64,000 nucleotides of DNA from Gemmatimonadota bacterium (GTDB lineage Bacteria > Gemmatimonadota > Gemmatimonadetes > Longimicrobiales > Gaopeijiaceae). The position numbers and the translations under genes were made by a program. The notes under the pieces were generated by a model. The model was not told the DNA's origin, searched no databases, and saw nothing but the letters and a program-made list of their open reading frames with translations. The stretch lies in contig JAPPNN010000068.1 in the NCBI GenBank assembly GCA_028873815.1, forward strand, positions 62,001 to 126,000, read 5' to 3'. This document shows, one piece after another, positions 50,448 through 59,564 of the stretch (position 1 is its first letter; every line of letters begins with the position of its first letter).

Positions 50448-50482
50448 GGGGAGGCGGCTCCGGTTTCCGAAGCCGCCTCCCC
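50448..50482. terminator. Perfect 12-bp hairpin between HU and the small membrane protein
   Basis: GGGGAGGCGGCT (50448-50459) is fully complementary to AGCCGCCTCCCC (50471-50482), with an inner CGG-TTT-CCG. On the forward strand GTTTCC follows. The stem is strong but the U-tract is weak, so it may be a terminator, a transcript-end stabiliser or a barrier. Confidence 0.4.
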
Positions 50483-50534
50483 GTTTCCTGCGGCGAAACC
50501 TGCCGATCGGCGAGTCTCGCCATTCCTTGCGAGA

Positions 50535-50564
50535 AAGCGTCGCCAGAGTCCCCCGGCGACGCTT
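50535..50564 (-). terminator. Intrinsic terminator of the HU gene
   Basis: AAGCGTCGCC (50535-50544) pairs with GGCGACGCTT (50555-50564) around a 10-nt loop. On the reverse strand the stem is followed by TTTCT. It starts 10 nt past the HU stop, as expected for a rho-independent terminator. Confidence 0.65.
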
Positions 50565-50574
50565 CTTCGGAGTC

Positions 50575-50859
50575 CTACGAAATCCGGTCCTTGAGGCCCT
50601 TGGCGGCCTTGAACGCGGGATACCTCTTCGCAGCGATGGTAATGCTCTCGCCCGTGCGCGGGTTGCGGCCGCTGCGGGCCCCTCGATGACGGGCCTCAAA
50701 GGTCCCGAACCCTCCGATCGAGACCTTTCCGCCGGCGTCGAGTTCGTCGGCAACGACGCCGAGGGCGGGGTCGAACACGATATCCAGGACTTCCGCAGCC
50801 TTAGCCTGGGTCAAACCAGACTTCGCGGCGACCTTCCTGGCCATCTCGGACTTGTTCAT
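50575..50859 (-). CDS. hup: HU-family DNA-binding protein
   Basis: A 94-residue histone-like protein. AAAGGAG lies about 9 nt before the ATG. The fold is plain: MNKSEMARKVAAKSGLTQAKAAEVLDIV helices, then GGKVSIGGFGTFEARHRGARSGRNPRTGE with the DNA-binding arms and the conserved RNP tip Pro, ending KRYPAFKAAKGLKDRIS. The length is standard. HU bends DNA and compacts the chromosome as a dimer. The gene stands alone with its own terminator. The 237-bp gap to the right holds its promoter and that of the divergent alcohol dehydrogenase. Confidence 0.95.
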   Translation of the reverse strand: MNKSEMARKVAAKSGLTQAKAAEVLDIVFDPALGVVADELDAGGKVSIGGFGTFEARHRGARSGRNPRTGESITIAAKRYPAFKAAKGLKDRIS

Positions 50860-51096
50860 CTGCTCTTGCTCCTTTGGGGTGGTTTGCCTTCGCCCGCGCG
50901 TGCCGCGGGATTGGGACCGGTACGACGCACCGACGAGTGCGTCGCGCTTCAGTTACACTATCATCCTGTTCTGTGCCAAAAACTCCCCATTCGGGTTGAT
51001 CCCCTGAAGAGTTCCCGCGTATCACTGTGACGGAAAACGCGTCGGAATGGAAGGGGACAACCGGAATCGCCGACTACCGGCCCAACCTGCGAGATC

Positions 51097-52143
51097 ATGA
51101 TGAAAGCCGCTATCTACCGGGAATACCGAGGCCCGATCACCGTCGAAACGCTGCCCGACCCCGTGCCGCAGCCCGATGGAGTCGTGCTGCGCGTTGAATC
51201 GAATGGCATATGCAGGAGTGACTGGCACGGGTGGGTGGGACACGATCCGGACATCGTCCTGCCGCACGTCCCGGGGCACGAGATCGCGGGAGTGGTGGAG
51301 GATGTCGGGAGCGAAGTCAGGCGGTGGAAGACGGGTGACCGCGTGTCGGTGCCCTTCATCGCCGGTTGTGGACGGTGCCGTCCGTGTCGGGCAGGCAACC
51401 AGCAGGTCTGCGACCGCCAGTTCCAGCCGGGATTCCACGGTTGGGGCGGGTTCGCCGAGCGGGTGGCGCTTCGGCATGCGGACCTCACGCTTGCGGCGCT
51501 CCCCGACGATGTGGGCTTTGTCGACGCCGCCAGCCTCGGTTGCCGGTTCGCGACGTCGTTCCGGGCGATCCAGGCCCAGGGACGGGTGACGGGCGGCGAC
51601 TGGGTCGCTGTGCACGGGTGCGGCGGCGTCGGGCTGGCCGCGGTGATGATCGCCGCCGGCCTCGGCGCCCGTGTCGTCGCAGTGGACATCCGCGGAGAAG
51701 CCCTGAAGATGGCACGCGGCGTCGGCGCGGCCGCAGCCGTCAATGCCTCCGAATCCGAGGACCCGGTGCAGGAGATCCGCGACATCACCGGCGGTGGCGC
51801 CCACGTGTCGCTGGATGCCCTCGGTCACAGGGACACCTGCTTCAACTCGGTGGCCTGCCTGCGCAAGCGGGGCCGCCACGTACAGGTGGGGCTCATGACG
51901 GCGGAGCATCGCCATGCGGGCATACCGTGGGACCTGGTGATCGCCTGGGAACTGGAGATGGTCGGGAGCCACGGGCTGCAGGCGCACGAGTACGACCGCA
52001 TTCTGCGCATGGTCGCGGCTGGCTCCGTCGACCCGGCGAAGCTCGTGACACGGACCGTCTCCCTCGAGGAAGGCGTGGACGTCCTGACCGGCATGGACGA
52101 CTACAGCGTGCTTGGCGTCGTCGTTATCGACCGCTTCGCGTAG
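51097..52143 (+). CDS. Zinc-dependent alcohol dehydrogenase family
   Basis: A 348-residue medium-chain dehydrogenase. Catalytic zinc ligands are Cys39 (NGICRSDWH), His61-Glu62 (GHE) and a later Cys (SLGCRFATS). The structural zinc site has Cys91, 94, 97 and 105 in [15 protein letters not shown]. The NAD(P)-binding Rossmann motif is [11 protein letters not shown] near 193, and the acidic VVAVDI after it favours NAD. All ligands are intact. The substrate cannot be told; the sequence is close to the broad 'alcohol dehydrogenase catalytic domain' group. Two ATGs stand in tandem at the start. Its last 20 nt overlap the end of the convergent protease gene. Confidence 0.9.
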   Translation: MMKAAIYREYRGPITVETLPDPVPQPDGVVLRVESNGICRSDWHGWVGHDPDIVLPHVPGHEIAGVVEDVGSEVRRWKTGDRVSVPFIAGCGRCRPCRAGNQQVCDRQFQPGFHGWGGFAERVALRHADLTLAALPDDVGFVDAASLGCRFATSFRAIQAQGRVTGGDWVAVHGCGGVGLAAVMIAAGLGARVVAVDIRGEALKMARGVGAAAAVNASESEDPVQEIRDITGGGAHVSLDALGHRDTCFNSVACLRKRGRHVQVGLMTAEHRHAGIPWDLVIAWELEMVGSHGLQAHEYDRILRMVAAGSVDPAKLVTRTVSLEEGVDVLTGMDDYSVLGVVVIDRFA

Positions 52144-54715
52144 GCAGCCCACGGACAAGACTCGTCGGCATGGTCCACGGACCTCCAGCGGGGCTCCAAC
52201 GGGTCCAGTCCCGAACCCAATCACCGACCCAGTCCATCGCGGGGGTCCCGATTGGAGCTCCGGGCGGCGCGTTCGGCGTCGCGACCGGCGTCCAGGGCGC
52301 ATACGGACGATCCTCGAAGCGCTGAATGTCGCGGGCCAGGAGCGCGAAATGGGCCCCCTGCGCACCGTCGTCCAAAGCGAGACTGGCCGCCATCGACCCC
52401 AGTTGGCCGAGGTGCCGCGCCGCGACCGCGCGCACCTGCGACATGGGGGCACCATCGGCGAGCCGCATCAGTCCGTCCGCGACCACCCGCCCCACCGCCC
52501 GACGGACCTCCGCCTCGTACGGCCCATCGCCACCGTTCGGCTCGCCGACCTCGGCCAGGGCGGCGATCACGTCGCCCAGCCCCGGAAGCGATGCATCGAG
52601 AACGCGCTGCTCCAGCAACCGCGCCGCACGGCTCGGATTCAACACCTCCTCCACCACGTGCGCCGCTGCGACGACGGCCGGAGAGATCGCGTCGAACACC
52701 GGCCCCGTGTAGCGCGGGAAGAGTTCCCGCGTCCGCCCGTACCCCGACGGCCGGGGCGGCAGCTCCGCCAACACCGCCTCGGGAATGGTCAGCTCGGCGG
52801 GCTGAATCGCGCGCACGAGCGCATCCAGCGCCCGCTGCTGCTCCGCGGCCGACGCCGGCCGTACCGGATCGACCCCGTCGCCGCGGACCGCGTACGTGTA
52901 GTGCATGCCCCCGAGCACCGAGGCGGCCGCGGTGACCTGGTAGCGGTGGTGCAGGTACAGCGGCACCAGGACCTCCTCCATCTGCGCCATGGGACGACCG
53001 GCGCGAATCGCCCGCTCGCCGAAGCGGTCGAGGGCGGCGCGGCGGACATCCAGCATGCGGTCCAGCTCGGCCCCGGCGTCCGTCCCATTCGACCATTGAT
53101 CGGCCCGCGCGTGTGCCGAAACATCCTGGTTCGTGAAGAAGCGGACGTCCTCTTCCCAAGCCTCGTCGAGGATCCGCTCCAGCTCGGCCGCCTCGTCCGC
53201 GCCGGCCGGGAACACCTCGTAGCCGTAGCGGATCGCGACCTTGTCCCACTCGCCGATGTCCGTGTCGTAGACTTCGGAGTAGTCGAAGCCGTCACCGTCC
53301 AGGGTGATGAGCGGATGCGGGTAGTCCAACACCGAGATCCTCCCCGCCTCGCTGTCGTAGTAGTTGTGCGACAGACCCAGCGTGTGCCCGACCTCGTGTG
53401 CCGAAAGCTGACGAATCCTGGCCAGCGCCCACTCGGCAATGTCGTCCGCGCTCTCGTTGCCGTTCTCGTACGGGGCCAGCAGGCCCTCGGCGATCAGGTA
53501 GTCCTGGCGCACCCGCAACGAGCCGAGTGTCACGTTGCCCTTGAGGATTTCGCCGGTGCGCGGGTCGGTGATCGAGCCACCCGTGCTCCAGCCCCGGGTG
53601 GAACGATGCACCCAGTTGATCACGTTATAGCGCACGTCGTGGCTGCTCACGTCCTCGGGCCGCAGCTCGACCCGGAAGGCGTCGATGAAGCCGGCGGCCT
53701 CGAAGGCCTGATTCCACCAGCGGGCCCCGTCCAGCAGCGCCGAGCGCACCGGTTCCGGGGTCCCCGGATCGAGGTAGTAGACGATGGGCTCGACGGGCTC
53801 GCTCATCGAGGAGGACGGATCCCTCTTCTCCAGCCTGTGTCGGCGTATGAAGCGCTTTGTCATCGGCTCGCCGAGCGGGGTCGAGTAGTCCTGGAACGCG
53901 AGTCCCCCGTACCCGGCGCGCGGATCGTGAGCACGCGGCGTGTATTCCCCCAGCTCCGGAAGCTTGATGAAGGAGTGATGCATCCGAATGGTGGCCGCCG
54001 CCGCGGAAGCCGCCACATTGCCGACTCCCTCGAACCCGCCGCCTCCGCCCCCGAATCCCCCAAAGCCCCCACCCCCGCCGTCCTGCCGCACGAAGGTGAG
54101 CGAGGCCTCCATCTCGGTGTTGTCGGGGAAGTTCATGACCATGGGCAGGTACACCGCGCTGCGGCTCGCGTCCAGCCGGTAGGTCCCCGGCCGCATCCTC
54201 CCGGCAAAGCCCGCGATGTCCTGAAGCAGGAATGGGGTGAAGTCCACCAGCACGCGGTCACCCGTCTCCGCCCCAACCGTGAACCCCCAGAGGGTCGACG
54301 GCGCGAAGGCATCCTCCACGGCCTTGCGTTCCGCAGGATTGTTGCTCGACGCGCGGAACCGGTAGTTGGGCTGGATCATCAGCACCTTGGGGCCCACGCG
54401 ATTGAAACGCACCACCCGCGACCCAGCGAGCTGTCCGCGGTCGATGCCGATGTCGTTGGAGCCCAGTCCGGCGCCGATTCCGGAGGCGTGGAGCACATCC
54501 GTGTCCCACTCGCCGATCTCCAGCCAGATCCTGCCGCTCGCCTCCTCCCAGTAGAGCGGCATGAAGCCGTCCATCAGCTCCATCGAGGCGGTCCTGTCCT
54601 CGATCGTCGGCACCTCGCCCCCACTCTGCGCCCCCGCTTGTGCCGGAACCGAAGCCTGAGCCAGGGCCAGGAAAACTGTCACGGCCGCGGCGCGGCCCAC
54701 GCGAACGCTCGTCAT
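52124..54715 (-). CDS. Exported zinc metalloprotease (met-zincin-like)
   Basis: An 863-residue protein. The ATG at 54715 has GGAGG 9 nt upstream and starts a signal peptide ([23 protein letters not shown]). The N-terminal half is beta-rich. The zinc site [16 protein letters not shown] sits near 420-435: His-Glu-x2-His-x2-Gly-x2-His. This is the long form found in the DUF5117/DUF4953 (PF16313) family of met-zincin-like proteins. Later residues (RSMVEWD-type and [23 protein letters not shown]) carry the usual helical C-terminal part. A Gly-rich [11 protein letters not shown] stretch lies in the N-terminal part. Members are common in Gemmatimonadota and Bacteroidota; substrates are unknown. It lies 40 nt downstream of the class V aminotransferase. 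Confidence 0.88.
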   Translation of the reverse strand: MTSVRVGRAAAVTVFLALAQASVPAQAGAQSGGEVPTIEDRTASMELMDGFMPLYWEEASGRIWLEIGEWDTDVLHASGIGAGLGSNDIGIDRGQLAGSRVVRFNRVGPKVLMIQPNYRFRASSNNPAERKAVEDAFAPSTLWGFTVGAETGDRVLVDFTPFLLQDIAGFAGRMRPGTYRLDASRSAVYLPMVMNFPDNTEMEASLTFVRQDGGGGGFGGFGGGGGGFEGVGNVAASAAAATIRMHHSFIKLPELGEYTPRAHDPRAGYGGLAFQDYSTPLGEPMTKRFIRRHRLEKRDPSSSMSEPVEPIVYYLDPGTPEPVRSALLDGARWWNQAFEAAGFIDAFRVELRPEDVSSHDVRYNVINWVHRSTRGWSTGGSITDPRTGEILKGNVTLGSLRVRQDYLIAEGLLAPYENGNESADDIAEWALARIRQLSAHEVGHTLGLSHNYYDSEAGRISVLDYPHPLITLDGDGFDYSEVYDTDIGEWDKVAIRYGYEVFPAGADEAAELERILDEAWEEDVRFFTNQDVSAHARADQWSNGTDAGAELDRMLDVRRAALDRFGERAIRAGRPMAQMEEVLVPLYLHHRYQVTAAASVLGGMHYTYAVRGDGVDPVRPASAAEQQRALDALVRAIQPAELTIPEAVLAELPPRPSGYGRTRELFPRYTGPVFDAISPAVVAAAHVVEEVLNPSRAARLLEQRVLDASLPGLGDVIAALAEVGEPNGGDGPYEAEVRRAVGRVVADGLMRLADGAPMSQVRAVAARHLGQLGSMAASLALDDGAQGAHFALLARDIQRFEDRPYAPWTPVATPNAPPGAPIGTPAMDWVGDWVRDWTRWSPAGGPWTMPTSLVRGLPTRSGR

Positions 54716-54755
54716 CGTGCTGTACCTCCAAGGTTGAACTGCTGTTTCCGAACTG

Positions 54756-55913
54756 CTACGTGCCAAGCTGGGCGCGCACCGCCTCCGCCACCAGCTTCAT
54801 CTCCTCCGCCGTGTTGTACAGGTGCGGCGAGACGCGGATGCGGCCCCTCCGCAGGGACACCACGACACCCTCATCGGCAAGCCCCTGTTCCAGTGTCTCT
54901 CCGTCGATGTCCGGGTGGCGGAACGTGAGCATGTGCCGACGCTGCCCCGGGTCGGGAGCGGTCACGCATCCCAGGGCCTCGAGCCGCCCGGCAAGATCGT
55001 CGACCAGCCCGCCCACGTGCTCCGCGATCGCGTCGATCCCCGCCTCCTCGAGCAGTTCCAGCGCGGCCAGAAAGCCCGCGATCAGCGGGTACGCGAGGCT
55101 GCCCTCCTCGAAACGGCCGGCATCGGGGAGCAATTCGTAGTGCACGCGGTCGAAGTTGAATGCTTCGGTGGTGCTCCTCCAGCCGATCAGGGGCGGGTGG
55201 ACGCTGCGCACGAGCGAGCGGTCCACGAAGACGGCCCCGATGCCCATCATTCCGAGCATCCACTTGTGGCTGTCTGCCGACAGAAAGCGAACACCGTCCT
55301 TCTTCACGTCGGTCGGAAGCGCGCCCACGGTCTGGATGCCGTCCACGCACAGCAGCACGTCGCGCTCGCGACACAGCTCACCGAGGCCGGTCAGGTCGGT
55401 GACCGCGCCGGTCGCGTACTGTGCCGAACTCACCGCCAGCACGCGGGTCGCGGGTTTCAGCACACGGGCGGCCGTATCCACGGTCACCGTGCCCGCTTCG
55501 TCGGCGGGAAGGACGTCGAGCGCCGCGATTCCACGCCGGTCCAGATCGATCCACGGATAGACGTTGGACGGGTACTCGACCGAGGCTGCCGCAGCGACGC
55601 GGTCGCCGGGACGCCAATCCAGCCCCGCCGCAAGAAGCGACAGGCCATGCGAGGTGTTGCGCACGAACGCGACTTCGTCCGCTTCGCAGCCGATCAGACG
55701 GGCGAAGCGCTCGCGGCACGACTGGGCCAGCGACTCCCAGTCGTCGAACGACGGCCGGCCCATCCGAGCCATCGCGTCCATGAAGCCGTGAACCGCCTCG
55801 ACGACGCGCGTCGACGTGGGCGAGACGCCCGCATGGTTGAGGAAGATGTGGGTGCGCGACACCGGGAACTCGTCGCGATACGACTGCGGGAGGGTGCGCA
55901 GGGGCATGTTCAT
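54756..55913 (-). CDS. Class V aminotransferase (cysteine desulfurase-like fold)
   Basis: A 385-residue PLP enzyme. The ATG overlaps the previous stop (ATGA at 55910-55913). Recognisable blocks are FLNHAGVSPTSTRVVEAV, VRNTSHGLSLLA, AVSSAQYATGAVTDL, VDGIQTVGALPTDV and the PLP lysine in LSADSHKWMLGMMGIG, ending with RVSPHLYNTAEEM. This is the isopenicillin-N epimerase or cysteine-lyase-like branch of class V, not a true NifS/IscS, since I see no active-site Cys loop. Its place directly after two LPS glycosyltransferases, co-translated, is unusual. It might modify an amino sugar or simply share the promoter. Confidence 0.85.
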   Translation of the reverse strand: MNMPLRTLPQSYRDEFPVSRTHIFLNHAGVSPTSTRVVEAVHGFMDAMARMGRPSFDDWESLAQSCRERFARLIGCEADEVAFVRNTSHGLSLLAAGLDWRPGDRVAAAASVEYPSNVYPWIDLDRRGIAALDVLPADEAGTVTVDTAARVLKPATRVLAVSSAQYATGAVTDLTGLGELCRERDVLLCVDGIQTVGALPTDVKKDGVRFLSADSHKWMLGMMGIGAVFVDRSLVRSVHPPLIGWRSTTEAFNFDRVHYELLPDAGRFEEGSLAYPLIAGFLAALELLEEAGIDAIAEHVGGLVDDLAGRLEALGCVTAPDPGQRRHMLTFRHPDIDGETLEQGLADEGVVVSLRRGRIRVSPHLYNTAEEMKLVAEAVRAQLGT

Positions 55914-57007
55914 CGGTTCCGGCGCCTCCTGACCACCTCGCGATAGACCTCGAGGTTGCCGTCCACCATCGTATCCACCGTGAAGCGGCTTTCAATCCGT
56001 TCCCGGGCGCGCATTCCCATCGCCCGGGCGGTATCGGGATCGGAGAGGATGGACGCGAGCGCCGTCGCGAGAGAGCCGGCGTCGCCGGGGGGGCAAAGCA
56101 GCCCCGTGCGCCCGTCCTCGATGATCTCCGGAATTCCGCCCGCCCGGGTGCCCACCACCGGCAGGCCAGCAGCTCCCGCCTGCAGCGCGGCCACGCCCAG
56201 GCCCTCGCGCAGCGGAGGATGCACGCAGAAGTCGAAGGATCCCAGCCAACGGTGCAGGTCGGTGCGAAAGCCTGCGAAGCGGATCTGATTCTCGACGCCG
56301 GCGACTTCCGCCAGCTCCGCAACGTTTTCCCCCATCGAGCCGCGACCGAAGAGGACCACGGAGGGGGTCATGCCCCGGCGTTTCAGGATGGCCAGTGCGT
56401 CGACGAGCACCCAGTGACCCTTGCGCGGGATAAACTGAGCCACCATGGCCCCGGCCGGCTCGCCCGGCACGAGTCCGAACTCGGCGTCCGTCTCCTTGCG
56501 GGCGACCGGTTCCACCCAGTCGCCGGCCTCCACCGCCGAGTGCACCAGCGAGATCTTGTCGCGCGGCACGCCCTGATCGACCAGCACCTCGCGCACGGCC
56601 GCCGAGATCGCGATCACGCGCCGGTACAGCCCGTACTTCGCACCCACGATCCACCCCGCCTCCGGGTTGTCCACGCGGCGCGTCACCACGACCGGCACGC
56701 GGGCGAGCGTGGCGGCCACGGCTCCCAGCGTGTCGGCGCCGCGGCGCGAATGCAGGTGCACCAGTTCCACGTCCGCCCGGCGAAACCGCGCGGCCATCCT
56801 GGCCAACGCCGTGACGTCACCCTCGCCGCGGAACGCGAACTCTTCCACGCGCAGCCACCGATCCCGCCCCGCCGCCGCCACCTCCGAGCCGCGCGGGACC
56901 ATGAGCACCGACTTGATGCCGCGCTCCTGCAGCCCCTGGGCCAGGTAGAGCACCTGCAGCGCCCCCCCGTAGAGGTGCCGCCCGGTCTCGACATGGACGA
57001 CGCTCAC
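55910..57007 (-). CDS. Family 4 glycosyltransferase
   Basis: A 365-residue glycosyltransferase. The GTG at 57007 overlaps the upstream stop (GTGA); the frame before it is a Gly-rich run without protein sense. The Rossmann N-half begins VSVVHVETGRHLYGGALQVLYLAQGL, a GT-B acceptor domain. The donor half has VAQFIPRKGHWVLVDAL, then FRTDLHRWLGSFDFCVHPPLREGLGVAALQAGAAGLPVVGTRAGGIPEII. The E-x7-E motif (REGLGVAALQAGAAG is the first part) is close to GT4. It should add a sugar to LPS core or a similar acceptor at the cytoplasmic face. It lies between the heptosyltransferase and the aminotransferase in one operon. Confidence 0.87.
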   Translation of the reverse strand: MSVVHVETGRHLYGGALQVLYLAQGLQERGIKSVLMVPRGSEVAAAGRDRWLRVEEFAFRGEGDVTALARMAARFRRADVELVHLHSRRGADTLGAVAATLARVPVVVTRRVDNPEAGWIVGAKYGLYRRVIAISAAVREVLVDQGVPRDKISLVHSAVEAGDWVEPVARKETDAEFGLVPGEPAGAMVAQFIPRKGHWVLVDALAILKRRGMTPSVVLFGRGSMGENVAELAEVAGVENQIRFAGFRTDLHRWLGSFDFCVHPPLREGLGVAALQAGAAGLPVVGTRAGGIPEIIEDGRTGLLCPPGDAGSLATALASILSDPDTARAMGMRARERIESRFTVDTMVDGNLEVYREVVRRRRNR

Positions 57008-58155
57008 GAGGCCTTCACGACTGGCCCGGACAGGCCCAGCACCGCCCCCACCGCCCCCACCACCTCGTCGACCGTGATGTCCCTCATGCAATCGACCCGT
57101 CCGTCACACGTCAGCTTGCCCCGGCACGGCGAGCAGTCCCTCCCCGAATGCAGGATCCTCACGCCCGGGCCCGGCGGGTCCAGGTAGGGCGTGTTCGAGC
57201 CGAAGAGGAGCACCGCCGGGCGGCCGTAGGCGTGGGCCATATGGCTCAGTCCCGTGTCCACGCCCACCAGCACCCCGCAGCGCGACACCAGCGCGGCCGC
57301 TTCCCCCAGCGTGGTCCGCCCGACCAGATCCACCACGGGAACATCCGCCGCCGTATCGGCGACTCCCGCCCTCTTGCCGGGCGCGTCCAACCCCGGCGCA
57401 TCCACGCCCGCCACCCGGACACCAGCCCCCGCCAGGATCCGGTCCGCGGCCTCCCGGTCGGACGGGCCCCCGAGCATCGCGACGCCCACGCGCATGTCGG
57501 CACGGAGCCTGCGGATCACCTCGGACCACCGCTCCTCCAGCCAGTGCTTGTGGAAGCGCGTCGTGAACGGACACACGGCCACGAACCCCGCTTGGAGCCC
57601 TTCCCGCTCCACCACGCGCGCGGCCCCTTCCACCTCGTCGGCCGAGCGCGGGATTTCGAGCGGAAACGACCGCGTGTCCAGCCCCAGGGCTTCGGCAAGG
57701 TGGACGTACTCGGAGGCGATGCGGCGCGCATCGCCGCCGCGAGGCGCGACCCTGGTCATCAGGGCGCGCGACCCCTCCCGCGATCCCAGCCCGATCCGCA
57801 CCGGAGCCCCGGTGAGAAAGGTCAGCACGCCGCTACGCAAGAGTCCCTGCGCGTCGAGCGCAACATCGAAACGGGCGTCCCGCAGGCGCTCGAGCAGGTC
57901 CGCCACGGCGCGTGCCAGCGTCCCCCAGCGGCCCGTCCGCAGCATGCGTCTCCACGCCGCGCGCTCCCAGACGATCACTTCGTCCAGGTGCGGATTGTGC
58001 CGGATCACGTCCGCCGTGTGCTCCTCGGCCGCCCACGCAATGTGGGCATTGGGGTACCGCCGGCGCAACGCGCCCGCCAGGGGGGAAGCGAAGACCAGAT
58101 CGCCGCGCGCGGACAGGCGCACGATCAGGATCTTCCGAACGGTTCGAGGAATCAT
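57004..58155 (-). CDS. Family 9 glycosyltransferase (LPS heptosyltransferase type)
   Basis: A 383-residue protein. The start at 58155 is chosen as the first Met of the GT9 N-terminus (MIPRTVRKILIVRLSARGDLVFASPLAGALRRRYP). The family marker VDTGLSHMAHAYGRPAVLLFGSNTPYLDPP lies near 325-355. VALDAQGLLRSGVLTFLTGAPVRIG and FVAVCPFTTRFHKHW agree with WaaC/WaaF. It has a ten-residue-scale Gly/Ala/Asp insert near 270 (VDAPGLDAPGKRAGVADTAADV). GT9 enzymes attach heptose to LPS inner core from ADP-heptose. The divergent partner 49 nt away is the Kdo transferase, so this is the LPS core locus. Confidence 0.9.
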   Translation of the reverse strand: MIPRTVRKILIVRLSARGDLVFASPLAGALRRRYPNAHIAWAAEEHTADVIRHNPHLDEVIVWERAAWRRMLRTGRWGTLARAVADLLERLRDARFDVALDAQGLLRSGVLTFLTGAPVRIGLGSREGSRALMTRVAPRGGDARRIASEYVHLAEALGLDTRSFPLEIPRSADEVEGAARVVEREGLQAGFVAVCPFTTRFHKHWLEERWSEVIRRLRADMRVGVAMLGGPSDREAADRILAGAGVRVAGVDAPGLDAPGKRAGVADTAADVPVVDLVGRTTLGEAAALVSRCGVLVGVDTGLSHMAHAYGRPAVLLFGSNTPYLDPPGPGVRILHSGRDCSPCRGKLTCDGRVDCMRDITVDEVVGAVGAVLGLSGPVVKAS

Positions 58156-58204
58156 CGAATGAAGGTTATGATTGGCTGTTGCCGTCACAACTCCCCAACC
58201 AGGC

Positions 58205-59533
58205 ATGATCGGACTGTTTCGCGACCTCGCACTGGGTCTGGGTCTTGTCGCCTACGCCGTGCGCAAGCGCATCGGCAAGGGGAGCTGGCCCGCCGACCTG
58301 CGCAGCCGCAGCGGCCGGCTGGCCGGACCCGTGCGCCGTGCGCCAGGGCCACGCATCCTCGTGCACGGCGTCAGCGTCGGCGAGATCCACGCCCTGGAGC
58401 CGCTGGTCGAGGCGCTGGCGGCCTCCCCGGCCGCGCCGGACGTCGTGGTCAGCGCCACCACCACGACGGGGTTTGAGCAGGCGCGCCGGATCCACGTCCC
58501 TGACCGCGAGGTCGTGCGCTTCCCGGCGGACTTCACGTGGATGACCGCCCGCTTCCTGGACACGGTCCGTCCCGAGCTCGTGGTCCTGGCCGAACTGGAG
58601 CTGTGGCCGTCCTTCCTCGCCGCGTGCACGCGCCGCCGCATACCGATCTGCGTCGTGAACGGCCGACTCTCGGAGCGCAGCTTCCGGGGCTACCGGCGGC
58701 TGCGCGCGCTGGCCCGCCCCATGTTCCGCCAACTGGCCCTCGTGACGGCCCAGACGGTCACGTACCGGGACAGGTTCACGGCCATGGGCGTGCCGGCGGA
58801 CCGGGCCCTGGTGGGCGGCAGCCTGAAGTGGGACGCCGCGCGGGCCGACCCCGATCCCGCGGGGACTGCCGCCCTCGCGGCCGCGCTCGGGATCGACCGG
58901 TCCAGGCCCCTGATCGTCGCCGGGTCGACGGGGCCGGGGGAGGAGGAGGCCCTGCTGCGAGGCCTTCCCGAAGGGTGCCAGCTGCTGCTCGCGCCGCGGA
59001 ACCCCGACCGCTGGGACACTGTCGCGCGCCTGGTTCCGGGGATGCCGCGCAGATCACGGGCCAACGCGGGCCGCTCGCGCTCAACGGCCCCCCGGCCGAG
59101 CGCGGGCGGTCCGACACGCCATGCGCCTGATTCGCCCTCCCAACCCGAACCCGCCCGGGTCTTCCTCCTCGACACCATCGGTGACCTGGCGGCGGCCTAC
59201 CTCCTCGCGGACGCGGTATTCGTGGGCCGCAGCCTCACCCCGCTCGGCGGCTCCAATCCCCTGGAGGCGGCGGCACTGGGGAAGCCCGTCACGACCGGCC
59301 CCCACCACGACAACTTTGCCGGTGTGGTGGACGCGCTGAAGCAGGAGGGCGGGATCGCGGTATCCGCCGATCCGATGGCCGTCATCCGCGGCTGGCTCGC
59401 CGACCCCGAGGCCGCCGCCGCAGTCGCCGAAGGCGCGCGACGGGCGATGGCGCGGCACCGAGGCGTGGCGCGATCGACGGCCGACCGGGTGCTGGGGCTG
59501 CTCCCAGGTGCTGCGGACGCCACCGAAGGTTAA
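58205..59533 (+). CDS. waaA: 3-deoxy-D-manno-octulosonic acid (Kdo) transferase
   Basis: A 442-residue protein. The ATG at 58205 starts a short membrane anchor (LFRDLALGLGLVAYAVRKRIG). Key motifs are HGVSVGEIHALEPLVEAL with base Glu60, PADFTWMTARFLDTVRPELVVLAELELWPSF, VNGRLSERSFRGYRRL and the donor region FVGRSLTPLGGSNPLEAAALGKPVTTGPHHDNFAGV. All are typical of WaaA, which moves Kdo from CMP-Kdo to lipid A. A disordered Arg/Ser/Pro insert near 280-315 is unusual and lies between the two GT-B halves. It is divergent from the core transferase genes and converges with the OM protein of the export operon. Confidence 0.92.
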   Translation: MIGLFRDLALGLGLVAYAVRKRIGKGSWPADLRSRSGRLAGPVRRAPGPRILVHGVSVGEIHALEPLVEALAASPAAPDVVVSATTTTGFEQARRIHVPDREVVRFPADFTWMTARFLDTVRPELVVLAELELWPSFLAACTRRRIPICVVNGRLSERSFRGYRRLRALARPMFRQLALVTAQTVTYRDRFTAMGVPADRALVGGSLKWDAARADPDPAGTAALAAALGIDRSRPLIVAGSTGPGEEEALLRGLPEGCQLLLAPRNPDRWDTVARLVPGMPRRSRANAGRSRSTAPRPSAGGPTRHAPDSPSQPEPARVFLLDTIGDLAAAYLLADAVFVGRSLTPLGGSNPLEAAALGKPVTTGPHHDNFAGVVDALKQEGGIAVSADPMAVIRGWLADPEAAAAVAEGARRAMARHRGVARSTADRVLGLLPGAADATEG

Positions 59534-59564
59534 CTATAGTTGAACTTCAATCGGCAGAAGTCAC

